Positions 1-7,842 of a stretch of 32,895 nucleotides of DNA are shown in pieces. The first letter of the stretch is position 1. The number at the start of each line of letters is the position of its first letter. The position numbers and the translations under genes are program-made. The DNA is from Bacteroidota bacterium. Lineage in GTDB: Bacteria > Bacteroidota > Bacteroidia > Chitinophagales > Saprospiraceae. The stretch lies in assembly GCA_020160935.1 (NCBI GenBank), contig JAIUPL010000042.1, positions 1 to 32,895 on the forward strand. Reading direction: 5' to 3'. The notes under the pieces were generated by a model. That model ran no database searches and was not told the origin of the DNA. It worked only from the letters and a program-made list of their open reading frames with translations.

Positions 1-1284
1 TCCTGCGGCCAGTGGATTGCCGTTTTTGCCGGTAGCCAGTTGGTAAGGCGCTACATTGGGCACGCCGGTATGGAAAATAGGCCAGAGGTCGACGGAGCGT
101 GGTTTGCCTGGCCCGGGCAGCAAAAGGCCGCCAAAAACGGCATCATCGAGCGCGGTTCCGGCCACAGCAGCCGAACCTTTCAGGGCAAACAGCCCGTCCT
201 GTCCGTTGCCGAAGTCGAATGCGCCGAGGGCATCGCGCTGAATGCGCAGTTTCGAAAGCGCCGGTACGGCGCCGCCAAACAGAGAATCGTCCATGTACAA
301 GCCCAGTTCCGGGTTGTAGAAAAATCCGTCGAGCAGCGTATCCGAAATTTCAGCATAGGGCGACAGCGCATTCCAGTAATCCTTGTAACCGATCGGAATG
401 ACGGCTTCGTTGGTCAGCGGCATGCCGAGGCGCGAAATTTGCACCCAATCACCGGATGTTTCCACGCGGCCGTATTTTTTCAGGGTACGCATGGCCTGGC
501 GGCTGGCGGAGGCCCACACGCCGATGACGTAGTCGGAATCGAGAATGCTCGTGGGCGCAGAAGGCGCGCCTGCTTTCAACAGCATGGAAATCGGCACCTG
601 AATACAGATAGAACTGGTGTTTTTGCAGGCCACGCCGTCGACAGCGCTGCCGCTTTGACGTGGCAGGTCGCCCAGATCGAACACGCCGCCGAGGTCTACG
701 AAGAATGGATCGTCGGCCGGGCCGCAGTAAATTTTCTCACCGGAAGAAAGCGTTTTGATGGCCTTTTGCACGAGTGCTTCATAGGTGGTGCTCAAACCCA
801 CACCGCTCTCGATGGACCGTTTGCCGATATTCGGCGGCGGTACAAAACCGTCGGTCACCAGCGTGACAAAGTTGGCGCCACCATCCATGCTGCGCTCCAG
901 GCGATAGGTCGTGCGGTTGTTGCGCAATCCCAGGCGGATGGAAAAGAAGGTGGTTGGGTCTTCGAACACATTTTTGAACGTAAAACGATAAATGATGTCG
1001 TCGCCGGCCGTTGCAGCGTTGTTGTCGATGTGAATTTCATACCGAATACCTTCTCCGAAAAAGTAGTAGTTCGGGCCGCCTTGTGGCAGTTGCAAAGGCA
1101 CGTAGTTGGCAATAATGGTGACGGTACTGGGGTTGTCGGGGCTGCGGAAAGCATACAGATCCGTATTGTCGGCGAGCGGATCGTCGGCAATCAAAGGCGC
1201 TTCCCGGTGGCTCGATGCCAGCGCCATTGTCAGTGACAGCAAGGCAAAAACGGCTGTCAGACTATGTTTGAAAAAGGATTTCAT
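1..1284 (-). CDS. DUF4331 family secreted protein, 5' part only (C-terminus beyond left edge)
   Basis: This reading frame is open on the minus strand from an ATG at 1284 to the window edge (428 codons, no stop), so the C-terminal part of the protein is missing. It begins with a signal peptide (MKSFFKHSLTAVFALLSLTM, then ALA before SSHREAP), so export is expected. The motifs SSHREAPLIADDPLADNTD, YAFRSPDNP, GPADDPFFVDLGGVFDLG and WPIFHTGVPNVAPYQLATG are shared almost word for word with the next gene upstream (1404-3125), so the two are tandem paralogues. The SHREAPLI start is typical of the DUF4331 family, whose biochemical role I do not know. It is the last visible gene of a minus-strand locus with HupE-like, TPR and TonB-receptor genes. 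A long plus-strand frame over the same bases is an antisense shadow. Confidence 0.85.
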   Translation of the reverse strand, partial: MKSFFKHSLTAVFALLSLTMALASSHREAPLIADDPLADNTDLYAFRSPDNPSTVTIIANYVPLQLPQGGPNYYFFGEGIRYEIHIDNNAATAGDDIIYRFTFKNVFEDPTTFFSIRLGLRNNRTTYRLERSMDGGANFVTLVTDGFVPPPNIGKRSIESGVGLSTTYEALVQKAIKTLSSGEKIYCGPADDPFFVDLGGVFDLGDLPRQSGSAVDGVACKNTSSICIQVPISMLLKAGAPSAPTSILDSDYVIGVWASASRQAMRTLKKYGRVETSGDWVQISRLGMPLTNEAVIPIGYKDYWNALSPYAEISDTLLDGFFYNPELGLYMDDSLFGGAVPALSKLRIQRDALGAFDFGNGQDGLFALKGSAAVAGTALDDAVFGGLLLPGPGKPRSVDLWPIFHTGVPNVAPYQLATGKNGNPLAAG

Positions 1285-1369
1285 TGTATTGATTTTTAAT
1301 GTTTTATTGAAAAAAACGCCCCTTTCAGCATCAAGAATAATTCGTTTTATTCCTGCAAATGCCAAGGGT

Positions 1370-1402
1370 ACACTCCCCTCCCTTGGGGGCCGGGGGGTGA
1401 GG
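1370..1402. repeat. G/C-tract intergenic hairpin-like element
   Basis: A C-run facing a G-run (CTCCCCTCCCTTGGGGGCC followed by GGGGGGTGAGG) sits directly after the stop codon of the upstream DUF4331 gene and could fold into a small hairpin between the two paralogues. It has no T-tract, so it is not a clear intrinsic terminator. Confidence 0.4.
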
Positions 1403-1403
1403 T

Positions 1404-3125
1404 CTACTCCACACCGCTCCACGGTGCTGCCACATACGGGAACTGCGATTTGAACACCTTGTCGTTGGCATTCACGCCCGTGCGGTAGCCCAGTACGTCG
1501 AGCAAATCCTGTGTCAGAGGGTTCGAGCCGTCGAAATCGTCGTACCACAGACCCACGGCTGCCAGTACGGCGCCCGAAACGGCTTGCAGTTCGATGAGCG
1601 TCACGTCGTCCTCCAGGCGTCGACCGTTCGGGAAGCCATCCATGTTGGGTATAAATTGCAGGTCGGTGGTCGTGTTGTACGCAGGGTCGGTGAGGCCCAG
1701 TACCGCCGCCTGAATGAGCCCTTCGGAACTGAAATTCGGGTCGTCGCGCGGGGTGACGGGCACCGCCATATTCAGGCGCAGCATATCGGCCTGGTTGGGC
1801 AGGAAGTTGTTGATGAAGGGTTTTCCTGCTGCCAGCGGGTTGCCCTCTTTGCCGGTAGCCAGTTGGTACGGCGCTACATTGGGCACGCCGGTGTGGAAAA
1901 TCGGCCAGAGGTCGACCGACCGTGCGGCAGCGGCCTGCGGCAACAAAAGGGTGCCAAAAACATCGTCGTCGAGTGCCGTGCCGTCGAGCGCCGGGTTGCC
2001 TTTCAGGGCAAACAAACCATCTTTTTTGTAACCGAAATCAAACATACCCAGCGAACTGGTCTGGATGCGCAGGGGCGCAAACGCTGGCACCGCGCCGCCG
2101 TAAAAACGATCGTCCATGTACAAAGAGAGTTCGGGATTCCAGAAAAACTGATCGAGGAATTTATCGTACACATCTTCATAAGCGGGCAGCGAATTCCAGT
2201 AATCTTTGAATGCCGTAGGGATAATCACTTCGTTGGTGAGCGGCATACCCAGACGCGACACCTGAATCCAGCCGTCGCCGCCATCGGTGAGGGTGCCATC
2301 GGTATGGAACGTACGCACACTCGGGCGACTGGCCGAGGCCCATACGCCGATGACGAAATTCGGATCGAGGATGTTCACGGGCGTCGGGTTCACACCTGTT
2401 TTCAGCAGCGAGGTGATCGGAATTTGCAGGCAAATGCTGTGTACATTGAGCCTGCCGATGCCGTCGCGGCTCGGGCCATCCTGGCGGGGCAGGTTGCCGA
2501 GGTCGAACACGCCGCCCAGGTCTACGTAGAAAGGATCGTCGGCAGGCCCGCAGAACACTTTTTCACCCGTGCTGGCGGTGGTAATGGCTGCCGTGATCAG
2601 CGATTCATAGTCGCTGGCGCCGAGGCCGACCGGACTTTGAATGGAGCGTGGGCCGATGTTGGGCGGCGGTACGATGCCATTTTGCACGATCGTCTGCCAG
2701 GTGTTGCCACCGTCGGTCGAGCGCTCCAGTGTGTACGAGGCGCGCAGGTTTTGCTGGCCGAGGCGGATGTTGAAAAACGTACTCGGGTCGCCATTGGTAC
2801 GGGTAAAAGTGAAGCGATAGGTGATTTCATCGCCCCATTTGCTGGCATCATTGTCGATGTGGATCTCGTAGCGGATGTTTTCCCCGAAGGTGTTGTAGTT
2901 CGGTCCGCCGTACGGCAGTTCGGCCGGAATGTAGTTGGCAATGATGGTAATGGTATTGGGGTTGTCGGGACTGCGAAACGCGTAGAGGTCGGTGTTATCG
3001 GCCAGCGGATCGTTTGCAATGAGGGGTGCTTCGCGGTGCGAAGATGCATTCAACGTGTTGAAAACCAACAGTAAAAGCATAGAAATCACTCCCCAACGCA
3101 GTGGTTGGAAATGGAAAGTTTTCAT
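1404..3125 (-). CDS. DUF4331 family secreted protein (complete tandem paralogue)
   Basis: The protein has 573 residues from the ATG at 3125. The frame extends further upstream, but that extension runs into the HupE-like gene, and only the 3125 start puts a signal peptide (MKTFHFQPLRWGVISMLLLL...) at the N-terminus. After cleavage near ASSHREAP the mature protein carries the DUF4331 hallmark SHREAPLIANDPLADNTD and ends in GVE, without a T9SS sorting domain or membrane anchor, so a periplasmic or surface location is likely. The function of the family is not known to me. It lies 35 bp downstream of the HupE-like gene and 119 bp upstream of a close paralogue, and is probably co-transcribed with both. 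The conserved Asp- and His-containing patches (for example WPIFHTGVPNVAPYQLATG) are the best candidates for an active or metal-binding site, which is inference only. Confidence 0.88.
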   Translation of the reverse strand: MKTFHFQPLRWGVISMLLLLVFNTLNASSHREAPLIANDPLADNTDLYAFRSPDNPNTITIIANYIPAELPYGGPNYNTFGENIRYEIHIDNDASKWGDEITYRFTFTRTNGDPSTFFNIRLGQQNLRASYTLERSTDGGNTWQTIVQNGIVPPPNIGPRSIQSPVGLGASDYESLITAAITTASTGEKVFCGPADDPFYVDLGGVFDLGNLPRQDGPSRDGIGRLNVHSICLQIPITSLLKTGVNPTPVNILDPNFVIGVWASASRPSVRTFHTDGTLTDGGDGWIQVSRLGMPLTNEVIIPTAFKDYWNSLPAYEDVYDKFLDQFFWNPELSLYMDDRFYGGAVPAFAPLRIQTSSLGMFDFGYKKDGLFALKGNPALDGTALDDDVFGTLLLPQAAAARSVDLWPIFHTGVPNVAPYQLATGKEGNPLAAGKPFINNFLPNQADMLRLNMAVPVTPRDDPNFSSEGLIQAAVLGLTDPAYNTTTDLQFIPNMDGFPNGRRLEDDVTLIELQAVSGAVLAAVGLWYDDFDGSNPLTQDLLDVLGYRTGVNANDKVFKSQFPYVAAPWSGVE

Positions 3126-3160
3126 ACAGTAACTGTGAAAATTGGTGAAAAAAAAGGGAA

Positions 3161-3829
3161 TTAAAAGAATGTTCGTTCGATGGTCCAGAACAAGGCGATT
3201 CCGGCAATCAGGGCAGACATGGGATGAACAATTCGAGTACGATACCAGGGTTTTTCGGAAAACCATTTTCCGACCAGCAGCCAGGCAGAAAGAATTACTG
3301 CCAACTGTCCCAATTCCACCCCGACATTGAAACTCAGCAGCGAAATCAGGTAATCGGACGGTGGAAGGCCGGTTTCAGCCAGCGCGCCTGCGAACCCCAT
3401 GCCGTGCACCAGTCCGAAACCGAAAATAATGGCAATGCGACCGGGTTTCAACTCCCTGACCAGCATGTTTTCTACGGCAACGAAAAAGATGGACAGGGCA
3501 ATGATCGGCTCGATGATGGCGGGCAATGGCTCGATGATGCCGTATGCTGCCATGCCAAGCATAATGGAGTGGGCTATGGTGAAAGCCGTGGCCTGCCAGA
3601 TGACGGTCGACAGTTTCGGGCTGAGAAAAAACAGGCTCAACACAAACAGGATATGATCCAGCCCCAGCGGCAGAATGTGCAGGAAACCCAGTTTCAGGTA
3701 AGACCACGCCACGGCTTCTTGCGACATTTTCGCCAGGTCGTAGTTGATGGTATGTGCCTGCGCTGCGGCTGACAGGCCCAGCAGGCCCATCAACAGCACG
3801 CATTTTCGGTAAAGGGATAGTTGTTTCAT
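3161..3829 (-). CDS. HupE/UreJ-family membrane protein (putative metal transporter)
   Basis: This 222-residue protein has a signal peptide (residues 1-25, ending AAAQA) and several hydrophobic segments. Conserved polar residues sit inside the membrane segments: GFLHILPLGLDHILF (H51, D58, H59), FTIAHS (H87), VAVEN (E120, N121) and GLVHGMGFAGAL (H142), then FNVGVELGQ. These are the hallmarks of the HupE/UreJ family, whose characterised relatives are linked to nickel or other transition-metal handling; the substrate here is not visible in the sequence. Its start lies 2 bp after the stop of the TPR gene and its stop 35 bp before the DUF4331 gene, so the three are almost certainly one transcription unit. 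There is no urease or hydrogenase gene in the window, which argues for a different role from classical UreJ/HupE. Confidence 0.85.
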   Translation of the reverse strand: MKQLSLYRKCVLLMGLLGLSAAAQAHTINYDLAKMSQEAVAWSYLKLGFLHILPLGLDHILFVLSLFFLSPKLSTVIWQATAFTIAHSIMLGMAAYGIIEPLPAIIEPIIALSIFFVAVENMLVRELKPGRIAIIFGFGLVHGMGFAGALAETGLPPSDYLISLLSFNVGVELGQLAVILSAWLLVGKWFSEKPWYRTRIVHPMSALIAGIALFWTIERTFF

Positions 3830-3831
3830 GG

Positions 3832-5169
3832 TTATTGACCGATGAAAGGTTTTGCAATGGTTACCAGGGAAGTGTCCATATAAGGTTTTAAGGATAATCC
3901 TTTGCTAATCAAGTCTTTACCCTCGGTAGTTTTTCCACTGGCAGAAAGCACCACGCCCATTTTTACCAGCCGCTCGGGGTGTTGCGATCCAGTGCGCAGG
4001 GCCGTTTCTGCATAGGGCAGGGCTTCGGTGGCTTGCCCGTTGCGGTAGAGTACCCAGGCCAGGGTTTCGCAGGCGTCGATGTTTTGCGGACGGCGGGCGT
4101 GTTCTGTACGGGCATGTTCGAGCGCTTTTGTGGCATCGTTTTGTTGCAGGTACAGGTTGGCCAGTTCCATGTCGGAGTAGTGGCCCAGGTCCTTGTTTTT
4201 CTGTGCCGTAATGTTGTCGGCCAGCAAGGCATTGAGCGTGATGCGCGCGCTTTCTTCGGCCTCTTTGGGCTGGTTGTTGAGCCGGTACAATTCGCTGAGT
4301 TGTTCCAGAAAAGCGACGTCGCTCATGATATTCCGCGCTTTTTCCAGGTACTGAATAGCGGCAGGATAATCCTTTTGGTACTGAGCGATGCGCCCCATAC
4401 CGGCCAGCGCGAACGGATAATCGGGGCGCTCGCTCAGGGCAATCTGATATTGTTCTTTTGCCTTTTCCCACTGGTTGGTGTCTTCGTACAAGTGCGCCAG
4501 CACCATACGCGCCCACTCGGTGTCTTCCTGTCCGGGATAACCTGCGCTGATGGCCATTTGAATGGCCTGGATGGCGCCGGGCATGTCGCCGAATATTTCC
4601 CGGACGTACGACACCCTTGAGTAAGATCGGATATCGGGGCGGATGGTCACCATTTTATCGGCCATTTTTACGGCCTCGTCGTAGTTGCCGAGTTCTACGT
4701 TGGCATCGCAGAGCAAGCCGTACACAAAGGAATTGTAAGGGTTGACGCGCAGGGCCTCCATGGCCACATCCCGGCCTTCAGAAAAGCGGTGCTGCGAGAG
4801 GTACACCATACTTTTCAGGCAAATGGCTTCGAAATTGCCCGCATCTTTTGCCAGTACCCTGCCAATTAGGTCCAGCGATGCCTTGTTGTAGTAGGCGTAA
4901 TCGCCGGTGATGCGGCCTTCCTGCATGAATTCTTTCGACAACATCAGCAGCGTGCGGGCGTCGTTGGGCTTGGCTTCCAGTTCATGGATGAGTTTGTTCA
5001 CATTGGCCTGGGTAGTGGCCCATTCCGGGGCTTTGGCCAGCGTGCCCTGGCGTGGTTTCAATTCAGGTAAATTTGATTTCTGCCTGCCATTGTAAAAAAT
5101 GAAGGCCGTGAAAACAGCGCAAAAGATGATGAGGGCGCCGTAGAGGATTTTGCGAAAAGGAGATTGCAT
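3832..5169 (-). CDS. Membrane-anchored tetratricopeptide-repeat protein
   Basis: I take the ATG at 5169 as the start (445 residues). The frame extends upstream, but there it only translates a GA-rich repeat into Ser/Leu/Thr low complexity. The protein starts MQSPFRKILYGALIIFCAVF, a single N-terminal membrane anchor, followed by a short linker and a helical array of TPR-like units (for example AYYNKASLDLIGRVLAKDAG, NPYNSFVYGLLCDANVELGN, YPFALAGMGRIAQYQKDYP, NIDACETLAWVLYRNGQA) to the C-terminus. TPR arrays are protein-protein scaffolds, so a periplasmic assembly or partner-binding role in this locus is plausible. Spacing to the following HupE-like gene is 2 bp, indicating tight co-expression. 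The 197-bp gap to the TonB-receptor gene is filled by a repeat. Confidence 0.85.
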   Translation of the reverse strand: MQSPFRKILYGALIIFCAVFTAFIFYNGRQKSNLPELKPRQGTLAKAPEWATTQANVNKLIHELEAKPNDARTLLMLSKEFMQEGRITGDYAYYNKASLDLIGRVLAKDAGNFEAICLKSMVYLSQHRFSEGRDVAMEALRVNPYNSFVYGLLCDANVELGNYDEAVKMADKMVTIRPDIRSYSRVSYVREIFGDMPGAIQAIQMAISAGYPGQEDTEWARMVLAHLYEDTNQWEKAKEQYQIALSERPDYPFALAGMGRIAQYQKDYPAAIQYLEKARNIMSDVAFLEQLSELYRLNNQPKEAEESARITLNALLADNITAQKNKDLGHYSDMELANLYLQQNDATKALEHARTEHARRPQNIDACETLAWVLYRNGQATEALPYAETALRTGSQHPERLVKMGVVLSASGKTTEGKDLISKGLSLKPYMDTSLVTIAKPFIGQ

Positions 5170-5170
5170 A

Positions 5171-5370
5171 TTTCTAGAAGGTGAGAGGGTGAGAGAGTGA
5201 GAGAGTGAGAGGGTGAGAGAGTGAGAAGGTGAGAGATGTGAGAGGGTGAGAGATGTGAGAGTGGTGAGAGATGTGAGAAAAGGCATGAGAAAGGCCAAGC
5301 GAGCAGAGTTGTACACTCTACGCACTCTCACTTCTCTCACTCTCTCACTTCTCTCTTCTCTCTTCTCTAG
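5171..5370. repeat. GA-rich tandem/inverted repeat (element A)
   Basis: The left two thirds (5171-5280) are tandem variants of GTGAGAGA/GTGAGAGG on the plus strand; the right end (about 5315-5370) is the complementary CTCTCAC/TTCTCTC sequence. The outer ends match as TTCTAGAAGG and the reverse complement of TTCTCTAGAA. It fills the gap between the TonB-receptor stop (which lies inside it) and the TPR start. It can form a long imperfect hairpin. Confidence 0.85.
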
Positions 5371-7637
5371 AACTTGAACATAATGCCCCCTTTCAAAAAG
5401 AAAGGAGTGCCGGGTGTGTAATGGATTTCAGTGACAGATTCTGGTTCGTTGCGCAGGCGGGATTCGGTTTCAAATTGTGCTTCTTTCCATGCTTCATTGA
5501 GCAGGTTTTGAGCGCTCAGGGTGAATTCAACTTTTTTTCCTTTCCAGCCGGCCACCGCGTCGAGCAGGAAATACCCGTCGGCAGTGAGGCTGTTGTCTTC
5601 ATTGGCAGATCGGTCGCCCAGGTGGCGGAAACGCAGGCTGCCGTAAAAACCGGCGCCTTTGTCCCAGGTGATGCCGCCAGTACCGGTAAACACAGGCGCC
5701 AGCGGGATGTAACTTTCCGAAGCAGGCACCTCGGGTTCGTTGCCGCGGGCATAGGTGTATGTGGCATCCAGGTCGGCATACAAATACTTAAACATCTGAA
5801 GGCGCGCAGAAAGGTCGAGGCCCATGCGGCGGGTTTTGCCACCGGCTTCCACTACGGCTGCGTCGCCGACGTATACAAACTCCTGTTCCAGATCGAGCCA
5901 CCAGGCGGCGGCGTTGACCAGCAGGGCAGGAGAGGGTTTGAAAATAGCGCCCAAATCGGCGCCGAGGGCTTTGGGAAGGATGTCCAGCCCGTTTTGTGGC
6001 ACTACCACGCGGGCGTCGTTGGAGTGAAACCCGTAACCCGTATTCAGGTAAAATCGTACACGCGGGTTGGCATCGAAGTAAAAATTGAGTTTGGGGCTGA
6101 GCAGCGAAGCCGTTACCTGTTTCGGGTTGTACAGGGTGTCGAGTTTGTTTTCATAGCCGAACTGAAATACATCGGCGCGCAGGGCCGCATTCACGTTCAG
6201 TCGGGGCGCTACCTGCCAGGTGGCAGAGGCATATGCGCCGGTGTTGGTTTCGCTGATGTCGCCCAGTGCAAGCGGTCGGATCACCCGGGTGCGGTTGGCG
6301 GTACCGGAAAGTTCGCTGTTGTCGGTGGCGTCGTTTCGGAAAAACAGGCCGATTTCGGAATTCAGTTTTTTGCCGCCCAGTACGCCCTGCGCCTGATACG
6401 AACCATTGTAGCCAAACATGCGCCGGTGCTCTTTTTGCCGGATCTGGTCGCCATTTACAGGGTCTTCGAGGAAAAAGGTAAAATTGGAGTAGAGTTCGAA
6501 GTTGTAATCCGAGTAGTACAGGTTATTTTTGAATAAACTGTTGTTATTCAGGTTTTTAACGTGTTCAAATATGAAATTGTACCGACTGGTGATGCCGCCT
6601 TCGGTGTCGTCGATGGAGCCGAAACGATCGATTTGACCGCTGCGCACCGCCCGTTCTGGTATCTGACCCGAAGCATTCCAGGAACTTTGAAACGCCGATG
6701 CTGAAAAACTGATGCGCTGGTCGTCGTCCATGAGTGCGTTGAATTTTCCAAACACATTGAGCCGGCGAAATGCCTGCGGACTCTCGAAATAACCATCCGA
6801 GTACATGGTTTCGGAGGCGAGGTAGGCGTGGCGGTTGCGGCGGGCTGCATTTTGCCCCAGCAGGTTGAACGCGCCTACCGCCCGGGCTGTGTTGAACTGG
6901 CCGCCTTCCACTTTTACAAAACTGTTGTCGAGGGCGTCGGTGGTTTTAAAACGCACCAGACCGGCCGTGGTAAAATCGCCGGCATCGGCGTAGTAAGGCC
7001 CTTTTTTGAACTCCACATTTCCCAGCAATTCCGGGATGACGAAGTGCAGATCGGCGTACCCTTGTCCGTGTGCGTGGCTCACCATATTGACCGGCATGCC
7101 ATCTACGCTCAGGTTGATGTCGGTACCGTGGTCGATGTCGAAGCCGCGCAGGAAAATCTGTTCGGCCTTGCCGCCGCCGGCGTGTTGGGCAATAAACAAA
7201 CCAGGTACCACGCGCAACACATCCTGCGTCGTACTGATGGGCCGTGTTTCGATGTCGAGCACGCTGATGCTCTGAAATGGCTGGGAAGTAGCCGATTTGA
7301 TCTCTACATCCTGCAGGTTGATCGGGGCGGGATTCAGGTCGATGCGCAGGGTAGTAGTTTCGGAGTCGCGCACATTCACCTCTTTGATCGTTTTGGTTTC
7401 ATAACCAATGTAACTGACGGTGAGGGTGTACGTTCCGGCCTGAAGGTTGTTGTAGGTAAAAAATCCGAGGGGGTTGGCAGTGGTGTAAATGCCTCCTGGG
7501 TCCAGTCGAACCGTAGCGCCGGCAAGTTCAAGTCCTGTCCCGTTTTCGGTGAGTTGGCCATTGATAGAACCGTTGTGTGCGGCGAGTTGGGCCACGGCAA
7601 GCATCGGAAGGCAGGAAAAAAGTAGACGTTTGAACAT
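5367..7637 (-). CDS. TonB-dependent outer-membrane receptor with carboxypeptidase-regulatory-like N-domain
   Basis: This 756-residue protein has a signal peptide (residues 1-20), a carboxypeptidase-D regulatory-like domain (about 25-105, with YTLTVSYIGYETKTIKEVNV), a plug domain (about 115-230, with DVLRVVPGLFI and FLRGFDIDHGTDINLSVDGMP) and a 22-strand-type barrel ending in MFKF, the usual aromatic C-terminus of outer-membrane barrels. It should import a TonB-energised ligand across the outer membrane. The plug carries a His-rich stretch (HAHGQGYADLHF, 188-199) conserved in style with metal or metallophore receptors, though the ligand cannot be read from sequence. It is the first gene of the minus-strand locus TonB receptor > TPR > HupE-like > DUF4331 x2. 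The stop codon is embedded in repeat element A. Confidence 0.92.
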   Translation of the reverse strand: MFKRLLFSCLPMLAVAQLAAHNGSINGQLTENGTGLELAGATVRLDPGGIYTTANPLGFFTYNNLQAGTYTLTVSYIGYETKTIKEVNVRDSETTTLRIDLNPAPINLQDVEIKSATSQPFQSISVLDIETRPISTTQDVLRVVPGLFIAQHAGGGKAEQIFLRGFDIDHGTDINLSVDGMPVNMVSHAHGQGYADLHFVIPELLGNVEFKKGPYYADAGDFTTAGLVRFKTTDALDNSFVKVEGGQFNTARAVGAFNLLGQNAARRNRHAYLASETMYSDGYFESPQAFRRLNVFGKFNALMDDDQRISFSASAFQSSWNASGQIPERAVRSGQIDRFGSIDDTEGGITSRYNFIFEHVKNLNNNSLFKNNLYYSDYNFELYSNFTFFLEDPVNGDQIRQKEHRRMFGYNGSYQAQGVLGGKKLNSEIGLFFRNDATDNSELSGTANRTRVIRPLALGDISETNTGAYASATWQVAPRLNVNAALRADVFQFGYENKLDTLYNPKQVTASLLSPKLNFYFDANPRVRFYLNTGYGFHSNDARVVVPQNGLDILPKALGADLGAIFKPSPALLVNAAAWWLDLEQEFVYVGDAAVVEAGGKTRRMGLDLSARLQMFKYLYADLDATYTYARGNEPEVPASESYIPLAPVFTGTGGITWDKGAGFYGSLRFRHLGDRSANEDNSLTADGYFLLDAVAGWKGKKVEFTLSAQNLLNEAWKEAQFETESRLRNEPESVTEIHYTPGTPFFLKGGIMFKF

Positions 7638-7775
7638 GATTACAAGGCAGTGATGATCGTTCGTTTGGTGGTGTATTCTGTGTTTGCTGTCAGCGCTTCT
7701 CTATGTACGAGGTGAAGCGTTTTTTGGTTTTCGGGAATTATAAAAGTTGGCAGTTTGAGGTGTTTAGTTTAAAAA

Positions 7776-7820
7776 TGAAAAAAAAATGAGTCATCCCTAA
7801 AACCAGGAATGACTCATTTT
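7776..7820 (-). terminator. Intrinsic terminator of the CotH-family gene
   Basis: AAAATGAGTCAT (ending at 7794) pairs with ATGACTCATTTT (7809-7820). Read on the minus strand the hairpin is followed by a run of T (7776-7784), and it starts 23 bp after the stop of the gene at 7843. It also insulates the downstream TonB-receptor gene from read-through. Confidence 0.8.
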
Positions 7821-7842
7821 GGGCCTTTATTCTAAATTCCGC

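Noticed and set aside
40-1236. Long plus-strand open frame opposite the first DUF4331 gene, and a similar one at 1584-3074
   Set aside because: They lack signal peptides, domains or normal composition and mirror real minus-strand genes with strong family motifs; GC-rich codons keep the opposite frame open.
5171-5280. Possible CRISPR array in the GTGAGAGA tract
   Set aside because: No repeat-spacer structure; it is simple tandem low-complexity sequence with a complementary end.
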